64,000 nt of DNA, from contig OY365822.1 in assembly GCA_959347315.1 (NCBI GenBank), forward strand, positions 9,178,471-9,242,470, read 5' to 3'. The stretch is from Bimastos eiseni. Its lineage: Eukaryota > Annelida > Clitellata > Crassiclitellata > Lumbricidae. This document shows, piece after piece, positions 54,990-64,000 of this stretch; position 1 is the first letter of the stretch, and every line of letters begins with the position of its first letter. Both the position numbers and the translations under genes were made by a program. A model generated the notes under the pieces. The model searched no databases, was not told the DNA's origin, and saw nothing but the letters and a program-made list of their open reading frames with translations.

Positions 54990-55400
54990 ATGAAACCATT
55001 ATATGGTAAGCGCCACAGAATTAACCTAATGGGATGGTAGAAAAGAGTAATCTAGGGTTAGGAATGGTACAATAATATAAGGTAATAGAACATTGGATTA
55101 AGACGATGACATCATATATATATATATGTACATATATATATGCGTGGAGCTTCTGCGGCCGAGACTTCGGTCTCTCGGAAAAATAACTTGACTTCATTAG
55201 AAGATAACTTAATTATCACTGATGTAATAAGCGCCTTAATCCCCATTGACTAATCCTCCTGCTTGGCCTTCTGATGCTGTCTTGCATTTTATAAATTTCA
55301 ATGCTTTCGATCGATTATATATGATTGTATATAGATGTTTTTTCGTACTTGTTAAATTTTCTCTGTAGACCTACGTGTAAGTGTCATGCGTTTGCAGACG
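54990..55400. repeat. Duplicated segment D4, copy 1
   Basis: Starts TATGGTAAGCGCCACAGAAT and continues through ATTGGATTAAGACGATGAC, GCGTGGAGCTTCTGCGGCCG, a GAGACTTCGGTCTC hairpin, CACTGATGTAATAAGCGCCT and ATAGATGTTTTTTCGTACTT. Nearly the same as 55972-56640. Confidence 0.88.
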
Positions 55401-55971
55401 TCTTATTAAAGAATATAGTTAGATACTTATTATATCAGAAACTTAATTTTTTATTATATCTATCGTTCAAAGCTAACACCACTGAATCACTATAGGACAA
55501 GACTATGTGACAAGGAAATGGTCGTGCCAGAAGTTTAAAATAGACAACAACATCATGTAAGTTTCTAGTTAAAATTATTAAAGGAATTTAGTTGTCGATC
55601 TTTACATCTAGAAAAATTTACTTTGCTATGAAGTTAATATCGTACCATATTTATTAGTGCACCATGGTAGGCCTGATTTTCTGCTATTTTAAGTTTCAGT
55701 TTTCGTACTTTATAGTGTCTAGGAGGGACACTGCTGTGTTCTGACGGTTTTCCGTCCTCGAGATGAGTCCAGCTCACACTGCAATGACTGCTGAAGAAAG
55801 GAGGAGGATAGAAAACCAGATTAGAATGGAGAATTGGTGGAGGTGGAATCGAGATGGAAGTGGAATTATTCAGCTGATCATTCTCACTCAGACTGTCGAC
55901 GAAGGGGTTGGAGGAAGAGCAGTTGATCTACCAGATCGATGTTCATGAACATTTTCACAGGACCAAAGACC
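55400..55971. other. Spacer between D4 copies
   Basis: AT-rich single-copy-looking sequence. A 61 codon frame at 55763-55948 has no recognised motif. Confidence 0.5.
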
Positions 55972-56085
55972 ATAATATGGTAAGCGCTATAGAATTAACC
56001 TAATGGGAGGGTAGGTAAGAGTAATCTAGGATTAGGACCGGTACAATAGGATAAGGTAGTAGAACATTGGATTAAGACTATGACG

Positions 56086-56131
<46 letters not shown>

Positions 56132-56640
56132 ACCGAAATTTGATATCGCCCTTCTTCCAACATCTGTTGCTCAGAAGTGCACACGACTCGACGGCGCAAT
56201 TAGTGCAGTTGTAGGCCTACTGCAGAGCATTTCTGTGTGAAGGACTTGCTCAAGGTCCCTACACAGTGACTGACGCTCCGGACTAGGGTCGAACCCGCTC
56301 GCTCAGCGCACACTGAACGTTACGGGCTTACCGCTCTAACCGATCAGCCACTGTGCCACAATATATATATACACATATATATATATATGCGTGGAGCTTC
56401 TGCGACCGAAATTTCGGTCTGTCGGAAAAATAACTTCGCTTCATTTCATTAGACAATTACTTTATCACTGATGTAATAAGCGCCTGAATCCCCATTGACT
56501 TATCTTCCTGCTCGGCCTTCTGTTGCTGTCTTGCATTTAATAAGTTTCTATGCTTTCGATTGATTATGTATGATTGTATATAGATGTTTTTTCGTAATTG
56601 TAAAATTTTCTCTGTAGGCCTACGTGTAGATGTCGTGCGA
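55972..56640. repeat. Duplicated segment D4, copy 2, split by a SINE
   Basis: Same order of motifs as 54990-55400. About 240 bases of SINE S1 are inserted in the (TA)n stretch. Confidence 0.88.
56126..56366 (-). mobile_element. tRNA-derived SINE S1, copy 3, nested in D4
   Basis: Minus-strand head GTGGCTGATCGGTTAGAGCG and B-box-like GCGGGTTCGACCC. Tail side ATCAAATTTCGGTAATAAT. Sits between TA repeats. Confidence 0.85.
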
Positions 56641-56644
56641 AGAC

Positions 56645-57120
56645 TGACCCAACCGTCATGGCTCCAGACGACTACCTACTCCGGACGTGGGCGCCATGCG
56701 TAACAGCATTTTTGGACAATTACGCTTGGGCAAAGTTCATATATAGGACAGTTTTGTAAACGTTGCTGGTATTAAAAGTCACCAAGATGTGACGAAATAT
56801 CAGTATGATGAACTTGACTAAGCTGCATTTCAGACTTATCTAGCAACACATTAATTATTAAATATCTCATGAATCAGTCATGATTAAACATTTAGGCCTA
56901 TGTTTTGTGATATTCTGTGTGTTTGTTCAAACTTAATTTTGATGAAGAGTTAAATTGCATTCATATGGTTGACCTGTAATTATGTAGTGTAGACATGGGT
57001 GTGTATTTAGGGGTAATTTTACTGGAGAAGCCCTGAAATTGCTGCATTACTGAATACGTCCCCGAGTATGGGAAAATTTGGGATTTCATTTGATTGCATA
57101 AATGAGTCGTATATATAAGG
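56645..57120. other. Intergenic, no gene recognised
   Basis: AT-rich sequence without recognised features. Confidence 0.5.
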
Positions 57121-57123
57121 GTC

Positions 57124-57203
57124 TTAACCCTTACCACTCCTGAGGCCGTTGTGAGCAGCCAATTTTAATGCGTTTGATATAATAATTGGAGGGTAAGGGT
57201 TAA
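57124..57203. mobile_element. TTAA-flanked MITE (piggyBac-like), copy 2
   Basis: An 80 bp element: TTAA, CCCTTACCACTCC ... GGAGGGTAAGGG, TTAA. The terminal inverted repeat is about 12-13 bp with one indel. The TTAA duplication is the piggyBac target signature. Core TTTAATGCGTTTGATATAAT is shared with 35932-36005. Confidence 0.72.
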
Positions 57204-57204
57204 T

Positions 57205-58690
57205 GTACTTATAATTGTTATTTTCGATTAACATGACACCACAAAAAAGTAAAACATCTTGACTTGTAAAGCGCCACTCAAAAGCCAAGGGCAGGGCACC
57301 ATGCACCTCACAATAAGCTTATTAACGTACGTCGAATCCACAGGTGGTCAAAAGCAGATAGCGTTTAGATTTGGGCTGCAGATCATGATATGTCGAGAAA
57401 TATGTGAAGGGGTCTGAAATAATATATTTCCGACACTTCACGCGAATAAATAATTGCGGCATAGTACGTAGGCCTAATTTTTCAGCACTATATTATAGTT
57501 CTAAAAACAGTCCTAAACCTCAATTATTTTTCTCACAATCATTCCCTCGCAGAATACAATTTATCGGAGTTTGCAAGTTGGATGTTCTGAATAACACACA
57601 GAGAACAAACACAATAGCTTAAAAGTTTAGTTATTTTTAAGTGAAGTTAATGAATTTCCATATGACGTCAAGATTATGTAATGACCAGCAATAATTAATA
57701 TTTTTGGATAATTTATAAAGCGCCACGTACGTGTACGTTATAAGCTATTGACTGGGTAATGAATCTGAGAGGGTCAGCCAAAAGCTACAAGCACGTATAC
57801 ATGTAGGCCTGCAGAAGTCAAAGATGATCGAAGCTGGTGCCAATTAACCTCTGCAAAATAGGACGCTGTGCTTAGAAATGGAAGGCGGAGAACCAGACTG
57901 CATATATCGGAATCTAAAGTAAATTGTGCTGCAAATATATTCACGTTGACTTAGAAATTCGCTGACGAATGGTATGTAAGGCCCAGGCCTACAAATTTTC
58001 CTAAAGATAGAGCAATCCGTTCGCGCGCTTTTGACGGGATGGAGGAAATAAGTTTTCTATTTTAGATTCGAGCTAATTTCTGAGTCGAAAATTTTGTAGC
58101 TATTATGATGTCAATTAATGTTTAACATTTTATTTTTCAACCTGTGTTCTATGTCTGATGCGGCTTATCATAAACTCATATTAAAGAATGATATTGCTTA
58201 CAGCTTCATCGCGCAGGGAACAGTCAGTTGCTAGATGACGCTGCTGATATCTTGATGCTAACGCTTCAATAGTTATGTAGTCAACTGCCGGTCTCCATTA
58301 TTACACATAACTTCCGGCAGTGTATTTATGGCATTACATAATAATGTGAAATTTTTAACAGTTCATTGACGATCGAGGGGTATTTTGACACCAGCCCACT
58401 TTCACAAGACTAACCTCGTCTTACGATGCGGTCGCACGACCGTTGCATCAGCAAAACCAATATATAAATTAACTCCCAGTTGACAAGGTCGAAATTGACA
58501 CTGAGCTTGCACCCGCGGCGTCGTATGGCAAGATGGTGACATCGGAATAATAAACTGCAAACTTATGTTAAATTAATATACAGAAAATCAGCATAAACAC
58601 CGCAAAGTTTTCGCAAAGAGCAGCCAGAGACTAGCGTTTGTCTTAGTAATGAAATACAAAATAGTGGCAAAGTTGATTAACTAGGCTGAC
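57205..58690. other. Upstream of GTPBP1, no further gene recognised
   Basis: AT-rich. Contains a TATATAAAT at about 58460 and GGCAAGATGGTGAC at about 58527, reminiscent of a YY1 site (AAGATGGC). Either could belong to the GTPBP1 promoter, but this is not established. Confidence 0.4.
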
Positions 58691-58713
58691 TTATAGATTT
58701 GCCTGGGGCATGC

Positions 58714-58741
58714 CACGTGGACATAAGGATACTTGACCAAT
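58714..58741 (+). promoter_or_regulatory. Possible promoter motifs of GTPBP1: E-box and CCAAT
   Basis: CACGTG at 58714-58719 and CCAAT at 58737-58741 lie about 135-160 bases before the chosen ATG. The transcription start is unknown, so this is only suggestive. Confidence 0.2.
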
Positions 58742-58875
58742 CGAAACATTTTTATCATGGCATGCATAAAACGCTATTTCATGATTTTACAGTTACGAAC
58801 AGAATATCAAAGGTAAATAGGTTTATTTGTTTTAAGAATAAAGAAAACAGAAAAAGTTGTTTTGAAATAGCTGTG

Positions 58876-59013
58876 ATGGCTACTGGAGGGATGGATGTCG
58901 AAGATCCCAGAATTGCTACAGAAATGAACAGCCTGTTTGGGCCAGATGGCAATGCTGAAGATGATGAGGACGTGGAAATTGAGGACATGGAATTGGGCCA
59001 TGTTAACCACAAG
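58876..59013 (+). CDS. GTPBP1: GTPBP1 exon 1: acidic N-terminus
   Basis: 46 codons from [20 protein letters not shown] to GHVNHK, rich in Asp and Glu, donor AAG|GTAGGC. The frame stays open upstream to an ATG at 58699. The 59 extra residues it would add look unlike the family, so the ATG at 58876 (GTGATGG context) is preferred. The 5' UTR boundary is unknown. Confidence 0.82.
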
Positions 59014-62000
59014 GTAGGCAATAGAATCTAGGTCAGTATAGGAATACTAACTAAAATTTGGGTCAGTGCAGTCAAACATTTGAGATCTGCTCATTAAGGC
59101 TCAGTGTTAGAACTTACAGAAACAGCTGCTCTGAAACATGTTACTAAGTCATTTTGTTCTGTTTTTCAGAAATGATTTATAGTTAGCCAAAGAATTAGGT
59201 ATTTGGGATGCTGGCAAATATGCATTGGACAACCAGCAGATTCTTTAAATTCCTCCAGTGCTGGTTTATTAGCCAAACAGAAAGAAATGAAAATCTCACT
59301 TTTCCCCACTAGGTTCATGGTAACCTTAATACAAACTACTGCCTCTTATTACAAAAGAAACTCTGTCCCTGGTTGTACTCTGCCAGTGCCAGTCCCAAGC
59401 CTGGATAAAGGAGGAGGGCGACGCCAATGGTCTTTGTTACCACACAGTGTCGTATAACTGCAACTATCCCCTATTACGAAAATGTTATTTACTCCAATTT
59501 GCATTATTTGATGTCCTGTATAAAAATGTTGTTTATCTGGTGTGCATTCCTTACAATAAATGTGAACTTCGCCAATGTTTTCAATCTGACAGTGCCAGTC
59601 CCAAGCTTTTATAAAGGAGAAGGACATACACTAATGATCTATGTTATCCCACAGTGTTAAACTGCAACTATCATCACCACAATGTGCATCAGATAATGCC
59701 CTATTAAGTTGATTGGAGGGACATTTTCTGATGGAGTTGGATCTGAGCTGGTAGTGTGCGCTACAGTATGAGACCCTCATGTGTTAATGTATGCAAGATA
59801 AAAAGTTCATAAATTTTTTGAAGAGAAATGATTTAGTCTAAAATTCAGATACAGGTCATTATAAATGGAGGAAAGCTGTGTTCCAGTGACTTGAGAGTTA
59901 GATGAAAGACTACACTGAAATTCTCAGATGCATAAAAATGTAGATAAATTCTTGGATACATACACATGTAGGTAGGCATCTAAATACATGTATGGAGGTA
60001 TATTTCTCTGCCTAGACAGTAACTGTCTTCGTATTACATTACGTATATTAACAGACAAAATGTCATGAAGTCAACTTTTTGTTATGCTATGAATTAGACA
60101 CATTTCAGTTCAGTAGGTGGCACCTGTCGCAGGGCATAATAAATTAAACTCATTTCATTTCAGTAGATGGTGCTGTTACACACTGCATGCTAAGAACAGC
60201 CGCCCCATTGATGTTGACTCATCGAGCAAGCGTCTAGTACATGGTTGTTTTATGCTTTAGAATGCTCTAGTAAGTCCGACTGACGAGGAGTATGAGACGC
60301 TTCTTACGAGGCTGAGTGAGAGACTACACGAGAACCAGGCCGAAGCCATCTACACTATAGGCCTTGGAGGTGGGCTTTATCACGAGAAGCTGACATTCAG
60401 TGATATTGATATTGATTCCTCATTTACTGATTGAACTAGTTCTAGACAGTGCTCTGGGCTTGTGATTTTAAAACCCAGCATTGTATAACTGTAATGTATT
60501 CCGTTTATTTTGGTATAGTGTCATGGCTGTCAAAATGAGGCCATTTACAAACTAACAAACTGTTGCTTTGAGAGATTAATGAGGTGGGTGAGGTGATTTC
60601 CCATTACCTTCCTTGCAGTTTTGGGAGAGCAACCTGTCCTGGGCCTCTATTCTATGGCTTGAGGTAGATCTATTTGAACATGTGACCCAGGTTGACCCTC
60701 AGGTTGCGATGCACAGAGCATACAGCTACACCAACTCAATAATACAATACAACTGTAATTTTTATATTGCCTTTCTTACAATTAGTTCAGTAGTGGACAC
60801 ACGCCTTGACGGCGCAATTGCAGATATATTGCAGAGCAGTTGTGTGTGAAGGACTTGCTCAAGGTCCCTACACAGTAACTCCTCGGACGAGGGTCAAACT
60901 CGCACACTTCATGGTGCAGGCTGACTGCTCTAACCAGTCTGCCACCATGCCATACTCATCCTGAGGTATGAGGATGACATCATCGCTAACATCAGTCGTT
61001 TCCAACTGATTATAATTTTGATGTGTTTTGTTCTGTTGTGCAGAAAGCGATGCGCCGGGACTGAGCAACGACGACCTTCACGCATCGATAGCCACCCTTC
61101 AGAGCATGGCACAGAGCCTGAATGCCGAGTGCGTTGAACTGCGACGGCATCATGAAGAGGGTGGAACAGTTGCTGAGCTTCTGGTGCGAGTGCGGGCAGA
61201 GGAAAAGGACTTCATGGAAGTGAGGTAGAGAGAGAGAGAGCAGTTAAGAGAGTTGATTGTGACATAGTTGTTCCTCCCTGAGGGCTGGCTTTTGGCTCTC
61301 CATTCGTCACAAGGATGTCTCAGTCTAGAAGTTTTGTGACTGATAGTAACAAGTATCAAAGTTCTATGATATTTGTGAATCTTTGGAGTAAGCAAAATCA
61401 TAATGATCAGTAGTCTGACGACTTTGTTTTGTAATTATGATGCCTGTGGTAGCCATTACTGTAAAGTCGCATTTACTCAGAAGTGTGTTATAATTTGATG
61501 TGTTGAGTTTGAGTTTTGTGAATGAGAAGCCCTCAGAATACCTTCTAGGGATTCTTACAGGAACTTTATGAATGTCCAGTTAACTAACCGACTTTATAAT
61601 GACTTGAGTTCAGTTGAGTCATTTAGACAGACCAGCAATTGTTTACAGTGTTTGTTTTACGTGGGTTTGCATATAAGTCGCTTTAGTTATAGACATAAGT
61701 TTTAACCTAAGTCCATCCTGTTTTGACGTATTTGCATCAGTTATTGTACGTAGGAGCCCCTAGCTAGCGGTATCATTCGATCCCTTCATGGACCCCTATA
61801 CATCATTTGCACTTTAAGTTTCATTGCTGTATTCTTTGCATATTTTTTGTATGAGTGTTTTATGTGTTGTAACCTATGAGCAAAGATGGTTCAACAAAAT
61901 TCAACTCATGTAGGATATACATTCTGGTTTTATTGAAGTCTTATATAACCTTTCAGTTGTATTCTCTAATTGTAATCTGACTTATATATATCTGTTCTTG

Positions 62001-64000
62001 TAATCTGACTTTTATATATATATAGTGATAATTTAAGGCAGTCTCAGCATCGAGGCGTGGCTGAGGGGTTTGCCGGTCTGATGGCTGACAACAACTACTT
62101 TGCTCTCTGTCAATCTGTGGAAAAGGGAGCTCTGCCTTAAAGGGGTTAGGACTGCAGAAGTAATACACATTCAATTGAAGTCAATATTTTTTTATTGGTC
62201 TCAACAGAAGAATATGTGAGTAAAATGCATACATTGATAATTATGGGGAGTGGGAGCAATATGGAAGAAAAAGGCCCTGAAGGGACCGACGGTCCTGCTA
62301 GTCAGGCTACCCTTTTCTTGGAATGCAATAGGCAGCTGTTGACAAGTCAATATATATATATAGTGATATTACAAGACATATGTAACTTTATGATATTGCT
62401 TCAACAGACTTCTTTATACTAGTAGATATACAACAGGAATTAAATACATGTGCTCAAAACTAGACCAACAATGTCTCTTGTCTATGCAGTCGTATAGCAG
62501 TTCCTATGCAAGTGAAGAAAGCTGAATATTTTACTTCAGCAGTGCTCAACTCTACAACAATTGTATTACCTTGCTTTGCATGACATTACCATAACCAAGT
62601 CATAGTCACATGTTCGCTTTGGTCTCGCGGTCCTTGCTGGGTCTCGCCCCTGCCTATCTTTGCAATCTCTGCAACTTTACTAAGTTGAGTGCACCGGGTC
62701 GCCGCTTTACTGAGCGAGGCCTACTCATTGTCCCATTTGCCCATACAACAACTAAAAAAAATCGTGCCTTCTCTGTGGTGGGCCCCTCGCTCTATAACAT
62801 GCTCCCATTGGTGTTGCGGTTGTTGCCCAGGGTCCACTCAGACTCTTTTTATACTCGCCTTAAAACTGTTCTTTTTAGCACTCCTGATTAGTAGCCTTCA
62901 AGAGGTGCTATATAAATTTTTTTTTGTGAATTAATGAAATTACCCATGTTTTTTGTTTCCTATTACTAGGGTGGCAGTCGTGGGCAACGTGGATGCTGGG
63001 AAGAGCACACTACTCGGCGTGCTCACTCACACAGAACTCGACAACGGACGCGGATACGCTCGGCAGAAGCTCTTTCGACACAAGCACGAGATGGAATCTG
63101 GCCGGACGAGCAGTGTTGGCAACGACATTCTTGGCTTTGACAGTCAAGGGAAGATAGTCAACAAACCGGAGCATGGCAACCTCGACTGGGTTAAGATCTG
63201 TGAAAAGTCAACTAAGGTTGGTAAAATCGATCAATCAATTGTGTACACTGGTTGACTTGGTGCTTAGTTGTGAGGCATGAGGACTGGCCTCTTGTAATAA
63301 TGAGAGGCCTAAACAGGTCTCCTTACTGTCATCCTCTACAAAGCATGCTGAAGTCAGGGACATGTACTAGTATGCTCTACTGTAAATTATGCTAGGTATT
63401 GGGGGACCTGTTTAGACCTGTCAATCTTTCATTGATTGACCTGCAGGTCACTGTAACTGTTTGATCCTTGCAAGTTTATTTGCAATTACTCATTATCATT
63501 GTTGTCTTCATCATCGTTGTCATCATGAGCTGGCTGGCATCTTGTGCTGTGTGTGAATGCTACATTAAGGTGGTGTTATAAAAAGTCTGAGTACATTGCT
63601 AGATGGGGTGCTATATAAATTCTCTGTTGAATTTCTTGATTTTTAATTCATTTTTAAACTATGACTTGATTATGGTCAGAATTTTGCTGTATGTATTGTG
63701 GTGGCAATGTGATTTCGTGAGCTAGAGTTTCATTCCGACTGCTGTTTAAGTGACTTTTGATGTTGCATTGCCGAATACTGAAATGGCTCACACTCTCTTT
63801 GGGAATTATTCCATTTTTACCACCTGATGCTTAATTATTCGTGGTATGTCATTTTATAGAAATTGGAATTTTTATGTAATACAGTGTTAATTTTTTAGAA
63901 ATTAATTTCTTAGTTGATATTTCTGACCTGATATATTTTAAGTTTCTGTTTTCTTCTTAGACTTGATTTCTGTTACTTCTTACTCGTTGTTGCAGGTCAT
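58876..64000 (+). CDS. GTPBP1: GTP-binding protein 1, 5' part, 5 exons (partial gene)
   Basis: EF-Tu/eEF1A-like GTPase of the GTPBP1/GTPBP2 family, a cytosolic factor tied to mRNA turnover and to rescue of stalled translation. Exons: 58876-59013, 60261-60369, 61044-61224, 62970-63216, and 63996 onward. All phases join (0, 1, 2, 0). About 225 residues are seen: a short acidic N-terminus, the family domain [20 protein letters not shown] ... [20 protein letters not shown] ... [17 protein letters not shown], then the GTPase start [20 protein letters not shown] (P-loop GNVDAGKST at about residues 148-156), [34 protein letters not shown] and CEKSTK. These blocks match vertebrate GTPBP1 almost residue for residue in exon 4. 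The N-terminus is much shorter than the human one. Later G motifs and the C-terminal domains lie right of the window. Confidence 0.95.
59370..59462 (-). repeat. Repeat family D1 in GTPBP1 intron 1, copy a
   Basis: GCCAGTGCCAGTCCCAAGCC, TGGATAAAGGAGGAGGGCGA, CGCCAATGGTCTTTGTTACC and ACACAGTGTCG are the reverse of a D1 subunit at 51.2-52.8 kb. Confidence 0.75.
59583..59682 (-). repeat. Repeat family D1 in GTPBP1 intron 1, copy b
   Basis: CTGACAGTGCCAGTCCCAAG, ATAAAGGAGAAGGACATACA and CCCACAGTGTTAAACTGCAA. About 210 bases from copy a, same orientation. Confidence 0.72.
59690..60255 (+). other. Rest of GTPBP1 intron 1
   Basis: AT-rich. A CAGTAG(G/A)TGG(C/T)(A/G)C motif appears twice (about 60112 and 60162). 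Nothing else recognised. Confidence 0.5.
60261..60369 (+). CDS. GTPBP1: GTPBP1 exon 2
   Basis: 109 nt, phase 0 in, 1 out. The acceptor is TGCTTTAG and the donor is G|GTGGGC. Encodes [20 protein letters not shown] then [16 protein letters not shown], matching the 'LVSP..E.Y..LL.....E.....ETIYVIG' segment of GTPBP1. Confidence 0.95.
60775..60957 (-). mobile_element. tRNA-derived SINE S1, copy 4, in GTPBP1 intron 2
   Basis: The minus strand has ATGGTGGCAGACTGGTTAGA and a B-box-like GCGAGTTTGACCC, then AGGGACCTTGAGCAAGTCCT and CTGCAATTGCGCCGTCAAGG. The 3' part is shortened. Confidence 0.75.
61044..61224 (+). CDS. GTPBP1: GTPBP1 exon 3
   Basis: 181 nt, phase 1 in, 2 out. The acceptor is TTGTGCAG and the donor is AG|GTAGAG. 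Encodes [20 protein letters not shown] then [20 protein letters not shown] and the family motif [16 protein letters not shown] just before the GTPase domain. Confidence 0.96.
61225..62595 (+). other. GTPBP1 intron 3, first part
   Basis: No exon recognised. Short (TA)n runs near 61983-62023 and 62350, and a TTAA-bounded 108 bp stretch at 62033-62140 with only 5 bp inverted ends. Confidence 0.5.
62600..62930 (+). pseudogene. LINE ORF2 C-terminus and 3' tail in GTPBP1 intron 3
   Basis: Reads [20 protein letters not shown], then [52 protein letters not shown] and stop, then AGAGGTGCTATATAAATTTT. Homologous to 38130-38480. Typical CR1/L2-type end; only the last ~90 codons remain. Confidence 0.75.
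62970..63216 (+). CDS. GTPBP1: GTPBP1 exon 4: GTPase P-loop
   Basis: 247 nt, phase 2 in, 0 out. The acceptor is TTACTAG and the donor is AAG|GTTGGT. Carries G1 (GNVDAGKST) and the strongly conserved [11 protein letters not shown]...[13 protein letters not shown]...CEKSTK. The residue count matches vertebrate GTPBP1 apart from a two-residue gap near NKPEHGN. Confidence 0.97.
63217..63995 (+). other. GTPBP1 intron 4
   Basis: No exon recognised. A LINE tail remnant (GATGGGGTGCTATATAAATT) lies at 63602-63622 and an ATC-rich patch at 63490-63530. Confidence 0.6.
63996..64000 (+). CDS. GTPBP1: GTPBP1 exon 5, first 5 bases
   Basis: GTTGTTGCAG acceptor followed by GTCAT, reading V-I in phase 0. This fits the expected KSTK|VI join before the G3 region, which lies outside the window. 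Confidence 0.85.

Noticed and set aside
58699..58875. N-terminal extension of GTPBP1 from the upstream ATG
   Set aside because: The extra 59 residues do not look like the family, and the ATG at 58876 starts an acidic N-terminus more typical of it. Kept as possible 5' UTR.
62033..62140. Second TTAA-bounded element (TTAAGGCAG...CTGCCTTAA)
   Set aside because: Inverted ends of only about 5 bp beyond TTAA and no second copy in the window.

Overview
This is animal (metazoan) nuclear DNA. It has spliced genes with GT-AG introns, very long introns, non-LTR retrotransposon tails, tRNA-headed SINEs and a large load of microsatellites. The gene families point to a bilaterian. Repeated use of the octamer TAGGCCTA and the repeat style would suit a marine deuterostome invertebrate such as an echinoderm, but that is a weak inference and no species is assigned.

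Only two genes could be supported, and they are arranged head to head. On the minus strand, 132-28504, lies the 5' two thirds of a receptor-type guanylate cyclase. Ten exons were reconstructed: signal peptide, an extracellular ligand-binding domain of the ANF-receptor type (exons 1-7), a single membrane pass (exon 8), a juxtamembrane segment (exon 9) and the start of the kinase-homology domain (exon 10). The dimerisation and cyclase domains must lie beyond position 1. Splice phases agree at eight of the nine joins; the exon 3/4 join does not. On the plus strand, 58876-64000, lies the 5' part of GTPBP1, an EF-Tu-like GTPase. Its first four coding exons and the first 5 bases of the fifth are present, with the P-loop in exon 4.

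The roughly 30 kb between the two start codons, and the 15 kb first intron of the cyclase, hold no other gene that I can support. They hold repeats: (GTGA)n, (ACT)n, (TAGA)n, (TATC)n, (ATAC)n and (GACA)n blocks; several minisatellites, one with a perfect six-unit higher-order repeat; CR1/L2-like LINE 3' ends ending in short tandem repeats; a second LINE type with a Y/CGSETW-type reverse transcriptase C-terminus; a tRNA-derived SINE family; a non-coding family that shares its 3' tail with the LINE; a small TTAA-flanked MITE; and an unclassified ~90 bp repeat that forms a ~680 bp higher-order array at 51.2-52.8 kb and recurs inside GTPBP1 intron 1. A perfect 81 bp inverted repeat with a 9 base loop sits in cyclase intron 1 at 20514-20684.

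The two genes both deal with guanine nucleotides (GTP to cGMP; GTP hydrolysis in mRNA surveillance and translation), but there is no evidence that they act together. No new gene system was found. The most unusual items are the long hairpin, the paired LINE/non-coding tail family, the higher-order arrays and a microsatellite that serves as an extended splice-acceptor pyrimidine tract.
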